From the NCBI GenBank assembly GCA_046351215.1, contig JAXLYX010000009.1, positions 372,001-436,000 of the forward strand: 64,000 nucleotides of DNA, written 5' to 3'. Source of the stretch: JAXLYX01 sp046351215. GTDB lineage: Bacteria; Myxococcota_A; Polyangia; Polyangiales; Houyiibacteriaceae. Position numbers and translations under genes: made by a program. Shown here piece by piece: positions 17,816 through 26,269 of the stretch (positions within the stretch are counted from its first letter, which is position 1; the number at the start of each line of letters is the position of its first letter). Under the pieces are notes generated by a model. That model did no database searches. It saw nothing but the letters and a program-made list of their open reading frames with translations, and was not told where the DNA came from.

Positions 17816-19204
17816 ATGCAGACGAAGCGAACGAAGATCCGGGACGTGCTCCTCCTCGCCCCGCCGGTGTCCGGGGTGCGCATCAAGGGCTGGGCCCGCA
17901 CCGTGCGGGACAGCAAGAACGTGGTCTTCGTGGCCGTGAACGACGGGAGCTGCCTCGCGAGCCTCCAGGTCGTCGTCGGCCCCGAGGTGGCCGGATTCTC
18001 GGAGGCCCAGCACCTCACGACGGGCAGCGCCGTCGAGGTGATCGGCGAGCTCGTGCCCTCGCCTGCCAAGGGGCAGCCGGTGGAGCTCCGCGCGACGGAG
18101 CTCGAGGTCATCGGCCGCGCCGACCCGAGCTTCCCCCTCCAGAAGAAGCGGCATTCGTTCGAGTTCCTCCGCGAGATCGCCCACCTCCGCGTGCGCACCA
18201 ACACCTTCGGCGCCGTCTTCCGCATGCGGTCGGCGCTCGCGCAGGGCGTGCACCGCTTCTTCGCCGAGCGGCGCTTCGCCTACGTCCACACGCCGATCCT
18301 CACGGCGAGCGATTGCGAGGGCGCGGGCGAGATGTTCCAGGTCACCACGCTCGACCTCGCGAACCCGCCACGCAAGGAGGGACGGGTCGACTTCGACACG
18401 GACTTCTTCGCGAAGCCCGCGATGCTGACGGTCAGCGGGCAGCTGAACGGCGAGTGCTACGCGATGGGGCTCGGCGAGATCTACACCTTCGGTCCGACCT
18501 TCCGCGCGGAGAACTCGAACACGAGCCGCCACGCCGCCGAGTTCTGGATGATCGAGCCCGAGGCCGCGTTCTACGACCTCGACGACGACATGACGCTCGC
18601 CGAGGACTTCGTGAAGTACCTCCTCCGCGTCGCGCTCGAGGAATGCGCCGAGGACCTCGCCTTCTTCGACGAGCACGTCGAGAAGGGCCTGATCGCGCGG
18701 CTCCGGGCGGTGGCCGAGGCCGACTTCGCCCGCATCTCCTACACCGAGGCCGTCTCGATCCTCGAGAAGAGCGGCCGTGCCTTCGAGTTCCCGGTCGCGT
18801 GGGGCAAGAACCTGCAGGCCGAGCACGAGCGCTACCTGACGGAGGAGGCGATCGGGAAGCCCACGTTCGTCGTGGACTACCCGAAGGAGATCAAGGCGTT
18901 CTACATGCGGCGCAACGACGACGGGAAGACGGTCGCCGCGATGGATCTCCTCGTGCCGGGCATCGGCGAGCTCATCGGCGGCTCGCAGCGCGAGGAGCGC
19001 CTCGACGTGCTCGAGCGCGTGATGCGCGAGCACGGGCTCTCGGTCTCGGACTACGAGTGGTATCTCGACACGCGTCGCTTCGGCACGACGCCGCATGCCG
19101 GCTTCGGCCTCGGCTTCGAGCGACTGCTCATGTACGTGACGGGCATGGAGAACATCCGCGACGTAATTCCGTTTCCCCGCACGCCCAGGCACTGCACGTT
19201 CTGA
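17816..19204 (+). CDS. asnS: Asparaginyl-tRNA synthetase
   Basis: 462 residues, the usual bacterial AsnRS length. Charges tRNA-Asn with asparagine. An N-terminal OB-fold anticodon-binding domain (about 15-105, GVRIKGWARTVRDSK) is followed by the class II catalytic core: motif 2 GPTFRAENSNTSRHAAEFWM and motif 3 AGFGLGFERLLMYVTG, with the typical ending IRDVIPFPRTP. AENSNTSRHAAEFW distinguishes AsnRS from AspRS. Cytoplasmic housekeeping enzyme; the SnoaL-like gene follows 14 bp later and may be co-transcribed. Confidence 0.97.
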   Translation: MQTKRTKIRDVLLLAPPVSGVRIKGWARTVRDSKNVVFVAVNDGSCLASLQVVVGPEVAGFSEAQHLTTGSAVEVIGELVPSPAKGQPVELRATELEVIGRADPSFPLQKKRHSFEFLREIAHLRVRTNTFGAVFRMRSALAQGVHRFFAERRFAYVHTPILTASDCEGAGEMFQVTTLDLANPPRKEGRVDFDTDFFAKPAMLTVSGQLNGECYAMGLGEIYTFGPTFRAENSNTSRHAAEFWMIEPEAAFYDLDDDMTLAEDFVKYLLRVALEECAEDLAFFDEHVEKGLIARLRAVAEADFARISYTEAVSILEKSGRAFEFPVAWGKNLQAEHERYLTEEAIGKPTFVVDYPKEIKAFYMRRNDDGKTVAAMDLLVPGIGELIGGSQREERLDVLERVMREHGLSVSDYEWYLDTRRFGTTPHAGFGLGFERLLMYVTGMENIRDVIPFPRTPRHCTF

Positions 19205-19218
19205 GGTATCGTCGCGGG

Positions 19219-19716
19219 ATGAACGATCTGGAAGCGCTCTCCGCACGCATCGCGGCCCTCGAGGCGATCGAGGCCATCAAGCAGCTGAAGGCCCGCTACT
19301 GGCACGCGTGCGACCGCAAGGACGTCGAGGCCGTGCGGGCCTGCTTCGCCGACGGGCCGATCGAGATCGACTACGACGGGACCGGCGCGCACGACCACCG
19401 CGACAAGCTCTACGAGGTCTTCAAGGCGATCTCGCTCCACGACAACGTCGTCGAGCACCACCACGGTGGGCCGCCGCAGATCACCCTGCTCTCGGGCACG
19501 GAGGCGAAGGGGGTGTGGAGCCTCTCCTACCACCTCGCGGACACCAAGAAGGGCACGATCCACCACGTCGGCGGCTACTACGACGACGGCTATCGCCTCG
19601 TCGAGGGCGAGTGGCGGATCGTGCGCACGCGCTTCCGCGTCTGCTCCGCCGCGGCCTACCGGTGGAAGGAAGGGGCGCTGAAGGTCCTGCACCTCGGCGC
19701 GAAGCTCGGCGGCTGA
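19219..19716 (+). CDS. SnoaL-like / NTF2-fold protein
   Basis: 165 residues. The cone-shaped NTF2-like fold is indicated by AIKQLKARYWHACDRKDVEAV near the N-terminus, the ACFADGPIEIDYDG strand pair, and the later YYDDGYRLVEGEWRIVRTRF strand. These are typical of SnoaL_4 proteins, which include small-molecule dehydratases, isomerases and ring-cleavage partners as well as many without enzymatic role. Acidic/His residues line the predicted pocket (HDHRDK, DNVVEHHHGG), but no specific reaction can be assigned. Starts 14 bp after asnS; 3' end converges with the TPR gene, stop codons almost touching. Confidence 0.75.
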   Translation: MNDLEALSARIAALEAIEAIKQLKARYWHACDRKDVEAVRACFADGPIEIDYDGTGAHDHRDKLYEVFKAISLHDNVVEHHHGGPPQITLLSGTEAKGVWSLSYHLADTKKGTIHHVGGYYDDGYRLVEGEWRIVRTRFRVCSAAAYRWKEGALKVLHLGAKLGG

Positions 19717-19719
19717 CGT

Positions 19720-22700
19720 TCAGCCGTCGCTCGGAGGCGACTCGAGATCGTCGACGCCCACGCGCGTGCGTGGCGTGAGCCGCTCGATCGCCTCGGCCGC
19801 CTCGGCGTCGCCCGGGGCCGCGCGCTGCACCTGTTTCCAGGCGTCGAGGGCCTCGAAGCGGTTCGCGAGCGGGCCTTCCCAGGTGCGAGCGAGCTCGCGG
19901 AGGATCGCGAGCCGTGCGATCGAGCCCGTCGGCGCACGCTTCTGCGCCTGGTCGAGCGCGAGCAGGAGGTCCTGGTGCCGCCCCGCCTTGGCGAGCGACT
20001 CCCGATGGCGGGAGCGGACGCGATCGTCGTCGGGATCCATCGCGATGAGACGGAGGTACGCGTCCGCCGCCTCGTCGTAGCGCTCGTGCACGTAGAGGAG
20101 CTGTGCCTTCTGGCGGAGCAGGGCGCAGGCGTCGGCCGCGTCGATCGAGGCCTCCACCCGCTCCTCGAGCACGCGATCGAGATCCTCGTCCCGTCCGGCC
20201 GTCGTCCCGTAGTCGACGAGCGCGATCAAGAGGGGCTCGTTGCCCGGCGTCTCCGCGATGGCGTCGCGGAGCAGCTCGAAGGCCCCGTTCGGATCGGAGA
20301 GCGCCGTGCCGACGAGGTGCGCGGCGCGGAGGTAGAGGGCGTCCTTGAGGGGCCGGCGCGTGTCGCGCGCACGTCCGACGAGCGTGCTCGCCAGCGTGCG
20401 GCGCAGCCGGTCGGTCGCATGCGTCGCGTCGGCGAGGTGGGCGGCACTCTCCACGTGGTCGCAGAGGCCCTCGTCGGCGTGCCCGAGATCGATCGCGCGG
20501 ACCAGGAGGCGCTCCACCCGATCGAGGTCGCCGTCCTTCCGCACGAGGATCTCGGCGGCGTCGACGAGCGCGATCACCGCTTCTTCGACCTCGTGCGCCT
20601 TCGGCTCCACCCCGTCGCGGCGCGCGCGATCGAGGCGTCGTCCGAGCTCGGCACCGAGCGCCTCGCGCGTCGCGGCGCGCTCGTCGACGCGATCCTCGGG
20701 GAGTCGGCTCGAGAGGTCGCGCAGGGCCTCGAGATCGAAGGGGGCGGCCTTCACCCAGGCGCGGAGGGCGTCGAGCGCCTTCGCGTCGTCCGGCACCGAG
20801 CCCGCGTGCAGCTCGAAGAGACGCTTGGCGATGCCGGAGCGGATCGAGGGTTGCGTCACGAGCGCCAGCTGATCCCAGAGCGCGGCAGCGAGCTTCTCGG
20901 GCTCGCCGAGCTCCTGGTAGACGGAGGCGAGCCGCGCGACGGCCGGCACGAACGAGGGATCCGTTCGGCGGATCGAGAGGAGCTGCGCCTCGCCGGCGCT
21001 CGGATCGAGCAGGTGGTCGAGCAGGACGGTGGCTCGCTCCATGCCGAGCTCGCGACGCTCGGCGGCGTCGCTCGTCCGCTCGAGGCGGACGGCCGCGAGC
21101 TCGGCGAGCTCGTCCCAGGCCTCGGTCTTGCGAGCGTGGGCGAGGAGGGCGAGCAGCGCCTCGTCGTCCTCCCGGATCGTCCGCATCTCGCGGTAGGACT
21201 CGGCCGCGAGCGCCGGCTCCTTCATCACGTCGCGGAGCAGGCGGGCCCGGTCGCGGAGCAGCGAGAAGCGCATCTCGTCGTTCGGGGCGCGGATCGCGAG
21301 CTCGTCGAGGAGCTGGGCGAGGGCCGTGTGGCGCGAGGTCGACTCGTAGATCCGTCGGAGGTGCAGCGCGACGTCGTCCCGATCGGGGGCGAGCATCCGT
21401 GCGTCCTCGTAGCAACGGAGCGCGTGCTCCACCTGGCCGAGCCGCTCCTCGTGGAGCCGCGCGAGCCGTGCGAGGACGTCGGGCTTCTTCGCGTCGGGCT
21501 CGGCGACGACGCGGCGTTCGAGCGCTTCGACGAGGCGCTCGGGATCGCCGCTCTGCTCGGCGAGGCGCTCGAGCGTGTCCACCGCGACGCGATCGCTCGG
21601 ATCGATCGCGAGCAGGCGGAGGAGCGTGGTCCGCGCCGCATCGTGCTGTGCGAGCCCCTCGACGAGGACGCGGGTCAGCGCGTGGAGGGCGGCGACGCGG
21701 GCCTCGTCGTTCGTCGCCGTCGCGACGGCCTCGCGATGGAGATCGGCGACCTCGGCCAGGGCACCGGCCGCCGCGAGCTCGGCGACGAGGGCGTTGCGCG
21801 CGTCCTCGTCGCCCGCGTCCTGGGCCCGGTAGGCGCGGAGGGTGGCGACGAGCGAGGCCGGCTCCACGCGGACGTCGCGATGGAGCTCGAGCAGCCGGAG
21901 GAGCGCGGCCTTGCGCTCCGATTGGCTCCCGAGATGGAGCGCCTCCCACGAGAGGACGGAGGCGACCTCGTTCTGCCGGCCGGCCCGGCCGAGCCGCTCG
22001 ACGAGGGCGTCGCGCGAGCTCGCGTCGGTCATGTCGCCCTGGGCCAAGCGATAGAGCGCCTCGATGGCCGCGCCGGGATCGTCGAGCTCCTCCTCGGAGA
22101 CGCGGGCGATTTCGCGGAGGAGGCGCTTCTTCTCGGGAATCTCGGTGACGACCTCGACGAGCCGGTGCAGCAGCGCTCGGCGCTGCGCGTGCTCTCCCCG
22201 CGCCGCATGCACGTCGGCGAGGGCCCGGAGCGCGGCCTCGTGCGTCGGCGCGAGCTCGAGGACGGTCGTCGCGAAGAGCCGAACCGCGTCGAGGTCCTCG
22301 TGGGCCTTCGCCCGGGACAAGAGACCGAGCGTGCGCGCGATGCGCGCGTCGAAGCCGTCGTCGACGAGGGCCGCGTCGAGGAGGCCGGCGGCTTCGACGA
22401 AGCGGCCGTCGTCGGCCAGCAGCGCGACCGCGAGCTCGGCGAGGTCCGCGTCCATCGGGCCGCCGAGGAGCGGGTCGAGGATCGTCAGCGCGTCGGCCAG
22501 TCGATCGTGGGCGACGTAGAGGCTCGCGAGCCGGCGCCGGAGCAGGCTCGCACGCGCGTCGTCCGGGGCCTCGCGGAGCGCCGCGAGCCAGCGATGGGCG
22601 AGCTCGTCCGGGCGCCGCGAGGCGCGGTCGCTCGCCTCGAAGAGCGAGAGGCCGACCGGATGGGTCGGCACGAGGTCGAGCGCCATCGCGAGGAAGGGCT

Positions 22701-23556
22701 CGGCCTCGTCGTCGGGCAGCCGCCGCGCGAGCTCGACGAGCAAGTCGGCCGAGCGGGAGAGGTCGGCCTTGCCAGCGTCCGTGCCGCGCGAGCGCACCGC
22801 CCGGGTGAGCAAGACCGTCGCGAGCTCGTGGAGCAGGCCGAGGTCGTCGGGGGCGAGGGCGAGGGCCGCCGTCGCCGCGTCGATCGCTCCTTCGAGGTCG
22901 ACGGGCGGCGAGAGGCGCTCCCGACCGAGCTCCCGGAGGAGCGCGATCCGGCGTGGTCCGTTCCGTTCGGCGTCGGCGAGCAGCGCGAGGAACGCCCGCA
23001 CGTCGTTCGAGCGACGCGCCTTCCGCGCCACCTCGAGCCCCTCGTCGAGAGCCTGGACGAGCTCCCCATCGAGGCCGTGGGCCTCCCGGAAGTGGGCGAG
23101 GGCGCGGTCGATCCGGCCGGGCAACGTGGAGGCGGCCCGGGCCATGGCGAGGTGGACGTCCGCGCGCTCCTCCGCGCTCGCGCCGAGCGCGACCAGCTTC
23201 GCGAGCCAGCGTTCGAGGAATTCGAGGTGACGGTGCACGTCGCGGCCGTCCGTGCCGAGGCGGACCACGGAGTTCGCTGCGAGGGCTTGGCGGGGATCGA
23301 GCTCGATCGCCCGCTGGTAGGCCTGCCGGGCGCGCTCGAGCCTGTCGGCCGCCTCGAGGAAGAGCCCGGCCTCGGCGAGGAGCGCCGCCGACGCCCGCGG
23401 ATCCGGGTCTCGGGAGGCGCGTTTCTCGAGAGCCTCCGCGAGCTCGAAGTACGCCTTCGCCTCGTGTAGCGCCGACCGCAGGGCCGCGTACGCGAGGTCG
23501 TCGTCGGGGGTGCGGGCGAAGCGTTCGCGGAGCTCGACCAGGGGCGACTGCATCAT
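19720..23556 (-). CDS. Giant TPR-repeat protein
   Basis: 1278 residues made almost entirely of 34-residue helix-turn-helix repeats; RARQAYQRAIELDPRQALAA (about 85-105) is a textbook TPR helix pair. Alanine, leucine, arginine and glutamate dominate. There is no signal peptide, membrane segment or enzymatic motif, so it is probably a large cytoplasmic superhelical scaffold. Later segments such as EEALYRLAQGD and DAYLRLIAMDPDDDRVRSRH repeat the pattern to the C-terminus. The start MMQSPLVELRERFARTPDDD at 23556 lacks a strong Shine-Dalgarno. It is divergent from the redox operon across a 140-bp promoter region. Its partner cannot be inferred. Confidence 0.8.
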   Translation of the reverse strand: MMQSPLVELRERFARTPDDDLAYAALRSALHEAKAYFELAEALEKRASRDPDPRASAALLAEAGLFLEAADRLERARQAYQRAIELDPRQALAANSVVRLGTDGRDVHRHLEFLERWLAKLVALGASAEERADVHLAMARAASTLPGRIDRALAHFREAHGLDGELVQALDEGLEVARKARRSNDVRAFLALLADAERNGPRRIALLRELGRERLSPPVDLEGAIDAATAALALAPDDLGLLHELATVLLTRAVRSRGTDAGKADLSRSADLLVELARRLPDDEAEPFLAMALDLVPTHPVGLSLFEASDRASRRPDELAHRWLAALREAPDDARASLLRRRLASLYVAHDRLADALTILDPLLGGPMDADLAELAVALLADDGRFVEAAGLLDAALVDDGFDARIARTLGLLSRAKAHEDLDAVRLFATTVLELAPTHEAALRALADVHAARGEHAQRRALLHRLVEVVTEIPEKKRLLREIARVSEEELDDPGAAIEALYRLAQGDMTDASSRDALVERLGRAGRQNEVASVLSWEALHLGSQSERKAALLRLLELHRDVRVEPASLVATLRAYRAQDAGDEDARNALVAELAAAGALAEVADLHREAVATATNDEARVAALHALTRVLVEGLAQHDAARTTLLRLLAIDPSDRVAVDTLERLAEQSGDPERLVEALERRVVAEPDAKKPDVLARLARLHEERLGQVEHALRCYEDARMLAPDRDDVALHLRRIYESTSRHTALAQLLDELAIRAPNDEMRFSLLRDRARLLRDVMKEPALAAESYREMRTIREDDEALLALLAHARKTEAWDELAELAAVRLERTSDAAERRELGMERATVLLDHLLDPSAGEAQLLSIRRTDPSFVPAVARLASVYQELGEPEKLAAALWDQLALVTQPSIRSGIAKRLFELHAGSVPDDAKALDALRAWVKAAPFDLEALRDLSSRLPEDRVDERAATREALGAELGRRLDRARRDGVEPKAHEVEEAVIALVDAAEILVRKDGDLDRVERLLVRAIDLGHADEGLCDHVESAAHLADATHATDRLRRTLASTLVGRARDTRRPLKDALYLRAAHLVGTALSDPNGAFELLRDAIAETPGNEPLLIALVDYGTTAGRDEDLDRVLEERVEASIDAADACALLRQKAQLLYVHERYDEAADAYLRLIAMDPDDDRVRSRHRESLAKAGRHQDLLLALDQAQKRAPTGSIARLAILRELARTWEGPLANRFEALDAWKQVQRAAPGDAEAAEAIERLTPRTRVGVDDLESPPSDG

Positions 23557-23621
23557 CCGGTGAAGAGGCTAACACGCGAGGGGGCCAGCCCTTCCATGTG
23601 TGCACATGTCCCACCTTTGGC

Positions 23622-23648
23622 TTGACTGCCAGGCCGCCTCGCCATAAG
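23622..23648 (+). promoter_or_regulatory. Candidate sigma70-type promoter of the envelope redox operon
   Basis: TTGACT at 23622-23627 resembles a -35 box, and CATAAG at 23643-23648 a -10 box, with a short 15-bp spacer. The palindrome TGTGCACA at 23599-23606 sits just upstream and could be an operator. A strong Shine-Dalgarno AGGAGGT (23686-23692) precedes the ATG at 23697. Confidence 0.4.
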
Positions 23649-23696
23649 TGACCGCCCGTTACGTCCTCTGGTTCGCGGTCCTTTCAGGAGGTCGAC

Positions 23697-24941
23697 ATGC
23701 GAACGCGCGTCTTCGCCATCGCGACGCTGGTCTTCGCACTCTCGGGGTTCGGTTTCGCGAGCTTCTCGACGTACGACTTCGCCCAGCACCTCGACCGCCA
23801 GGTCCACGACATCCACTGCAGCTTCGTTCCGGGGCTCGTGGCGGCGTCGTCCGAGACCTCGGGCTGTCAGCTCACCTTGATGAGCCGGTATTCGTCGGTG
23901 CTCCGCACGCAGTTCTGGGGAGGGATCCCCATCTCGCTGCCCGGCATGAGCGTCTTCGCCTTCCTCGCCTTCTTCGCGACCTACCTGCTCTTCAGCGGGG
24001 CCGACCGCGACAAGAAGGTCACGTCCTTCACCGTGGCGGCCTGGGCGCTCCCGGTGTTGACGTCCTGCGTGATGGCCTATTTCGCGCTCGTCGAGCTCGA
24101 TGCCGTCTGCAAGCTCTGCATCGGCATCTACACCTCGAGCCTCTTCGGCTTCCTGTCGGCGCTCGGTCTCCACCTCTCCGCCGGCGCCGAGCCCTCGATC
24201 GACCTCGGCGCCGCCGACGCGACGCAGGTCAGCGGACCGCCCGCCGCGCTCGCGCCGAAGCGCTCGGTGCTCTGGGCGATCCCGCTCGCCGGTCTCTTCG
24301 TCCTCCTGCCCGCCTCGGCCTACGTCGCGGCCATGCCGGAGTACGCGGCCTTCGCGGGTGGCTGCGGCGAGCTCACGCAGAAGGAGGACCGCTACAACGT
24401 CCTCGTCCCGCTCACGGCCGCGCCGAACGGCGTCCCGGCCATCGAGGTCCTCGACCCGCTGTGCTCGGCCTGCAAGGCCTTCGAGGGGCGCCTCGAGTCC
24501 TCCGGCCTCGACGAGCGCCTGAACCGCAGGGCGCTGCTCTTCCCGCTCGACGACGAGTGCAACTGGATGGTCTCGAGCGCCCTCCATCCGGGAGCGTGCG
24601 CGGTCTCGGAGGCGATCCTCTGCGCCCCGAGCCAGGCGAACGACATCCTCGCCTGGTCCTTCGCGAACCAGACGCAGATCATGCAGGCCGAGCGCGCGAC
24701 GGACGGCGCGGCGGCGCGCATGGTGACGGCGCAGTTCCCGAGCACCCAGGGCTGCGTCGGCTCGACGCGCATCCGCTCGCAGCTGCACCGCGGGCTCCGC
24801 TGGGCCGTCCAGAACGAGCTGCCGGTCCTCACGCCGCAGCTCTTCGTCGACGGCAAGAAGCTCTGCAACGAGGACACGGATCTCGGCCTCGAGTACTCGC
24901 TCACGCAGATGCTCGAGCGCCGCGCGGGAGTCGCCCGATGA
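23697..24941 (+). CDS. VKOR-thioredoxin fusion (disulfide-generating membrane oxidoreductase)
   Basis: 414 residues. The N-terminal vitamin-K-epoxide-reductase domain (about 1-165) has four hydrophobic segments. A loop cysteine pair lies in HCSFVPG and GCQLTLMSRYS, and the quinone-reactive pair Cys138-Cys141 in the CKLC motif. After a further membrane segment (about 195-215) comes a periplasmic thioredoxin-like domain with Cys256-Cys259 (DPLCSACK). Such fusions pass electrons from secreted thiols to quinone, replacing DsbB/DsbA. The start is fixed by AGGAGGT 4 bp upstream. It overlaps the OmpA-like gene by 4 nt (ATGA), so the two are probably coupled. Confidence 0.9.
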   Translation: MRTRVFAIATLVFALSGFGFASFSTYDFAQHLDRQVHDIHCSFVPGLVAASSETSGCQLTLMSRYSSVLRTQFWGGIPISLPGMSVFAFLAFFATYLLFSGADRDKKVTSFTVAAWALPVLTSCVMAYFALVELDAVCKLCIGIYTSSLFGFLSALGLHLSAGAEPSIDLGAADATQVSGPPAALAPKRSVLWAIPLAGLFVLLPASAYVAAMPEYAAFAGGCGELTQKEDRYNVLVPLTAAPNGVPAIEVLDPLCSACKAFEGRLESSGLDERLNRRALLFPLDDECNWMVSSALHPGACAVSEAILCAPSQANDILAWSFANQTQIMQAERATDGAAARMVTAQFPSTQGCVGSTRIRSQLHRGLRWAVQNELPVLTPQLFVDGKKLCNEDTDLGLEYSLTQMLERRAGVAR

Positions 24942-25636
24942 AGAACCTCGCCACCGCCATCGCCGCCACGCTCCTCCTGCTCCTGCCGACGGCGCTCGCC
25001 TTCGGCTGGGTCCGCCAGGCGAACCACCGCATGGTCGAGCAGGCCGCCGCCGCGGCCGCCGAGCCCCAGGCCGCCGTCGCCCAGAACGCGAACGCCGGCT
25101 ACTGCACCCCGGAGCTCAAGCAGATCCTCCGTCGCGTGCTCCAGTCCTGCGGCCTCCTGCAGTCGGGCGGCGTCCGCGGCTGCCAGCCGGCCGACGCGGC
25201 CCAGGTCGCGGCCCTCTCGGGCGGGGACTTCAACGCGCTCTTCCTCCCGATGGCGCAGCGTGCGGGCGTGGTCCAGTTCGACCTCGACAGCGCGACGCTC
25301 GACCCCCAGGACACCGAGCTCGTCGATCGGATCTTCGCGGACCAGCGCGGCGCGAGCTACTTCTTCGTCGTCTCGCGCTCCTCGCCCGAGGGCTCCGTCC
25401 AGCACAACCGCGAGCTCTCGGAGCGGCGCGCGAACGCCGTCCTCGAGCACCTCCGCGGCCGCTTCCAGGATCCGGACCTCGACCGCGAGGTCGGTCTGCT
25501 CTGGCTCGGCGAGGAATTCGCCCAGCTCGACGAGCAGTTCTGCTCCTGGCAGCGCAGCGGCGCCGGCAACGGTCGTTGCGACACCGAGGATCTGAACCGC
25601 AGCGCGTTCATCGCGTGGATCGACTGCCAGCTCTGA
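24938..25636 (+). CDS. Secreted OmpA-like domain protein
   Basis: 232 residues with a Sec-type signal or anchor (MKNLATAIAATLLLLLPTAL). The C-terminal half is OmpA-like: VVQFDLDSATLDPQDTELVD and then NRELSERRANAVLEHLRGRF, the helix-strand pattern of peptidoglycan-binding OmpA_C domains, although the SSPEG strand is shortened. Several cysteines (CTPELKQ, QSCGLL, GCQPAD, FCSWQ, RCDTED, IDCQL) make it a plausible client or partner of the upstream VKOR. The start overlaps the VKOR stop by ATGA. Function in the redox operon is inferred only from position. Confidence 0.7.
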   Translation: MKNLATAIAATLLLLLPTALAFGWVRQANHRMVEQAAAAAAEPQAAVAQNANAGYCTPELKQILRRVLQSCGLLQSGGVRGCQPADAAQVAALSGGDFNALFLPMAQRAGVVQFDLDSATLDPQDTELVDRIFADQRGASYFFVVSRSSPEGSVQHNRELSERRANAVLEHLRGRFQDPDLDREVGLLWLGEEFAQLDEQFCSWQRSGAGNGRCDTEDLNRSAFIAWIDCQL

Positions 25637-25644
25637 GGCCCACG

Positions 25645-26256
25645 GTGCGCTTCCTCCACGCTTCCCCCCTCGCGCTCGGTCTCGCTCTGGCCCTGGGCTG
25701 CGGCGGCGATTCGACCCCGACCGACCCGGCCGCCGCCGGCTCGCGCTTCGAGTCCGTGCAGACGGTGCAGGGCGACGTCGATCAGGTGCTGCGCGACAAC
25801 TGCGACACCGCGCACGACGCGGCGTCCGCGCCGACGTGGCACTGGCCCACGACCAACGCGCCCGTCGCCTCGGAGCCCGGCAAGTGGACCTGGGTGAACT
25901 TCTGGGCCACCTGGTGCCATCCCTGCGTCGAGGAGCTCCCGATGCTCCAGCGCAAGCTCTCGAGCGGACCGATGGGGGTCGTCTTCCTCTCGGTCGACGC
26001 CGACGACGCGACGGTCGCACGGTTCAAGACCGAGCACGCCTTCGAGGGCTCGCTCCCCCGCGTGCCCGACCAGGCCGCGTTCGACGCCTCGATGCGGGCG
26101 TCGGGCATCGCGAGCCCGGGCTCGCTGCCGATCCACGTCCTCGTCGATCCCTCGAACAAGGTGCGCTGCGTCCGCGCCGGGGCCGTCGAGGAGCGGCACG
26201 TGGACGCGGTCCTCGGGGCCCTGGGGACCGCTCCCTCCCGCCCCCGCATCCGCTGA
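25645..26256 (+). CDS. TlpA-like thioredoxin-fold lipoprotein
   Basis: 203 residues. A GTG at 25645 gives VRFLHASP and a lipoprotein signal with lipobox LALGC. The thioredoxin fold carries WVNFWATWCHPCVEELPML with the redox pair Cys91-Cys94 and the cis-Pro segment SLPIHVLVDP; this is the TlpA/ResA class that reduces or oxidises envelope thiols. Further cysteines lie outside the active site (DNCDTAHD, VRCVRAG). It follows the OmpA-like gene by 8 bp and completes the operon; it converges with the proton-channel gene across 13 bp. Confidence 0.88.
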   Translation: MRFLHASPLALGLALALGCGGDSTPTDPAAAGSRFESVQTVQGDVDQVLRDNCDTAHDAASAPTWHWPTTNAPVASEPGKWTWVNFWATWCHPCVEELPMLQRKLSSGPMGVVFLSVDADDATVARFKTEHAFEGSLPRVPDQAAFDASMRASGIASPGSLPIHVLVDPSNKVRCVRAGAVEERHVDAVLGALGTAPSRPRIR

Positions 26257-26269
26257 TCGCTGCGCCCGG

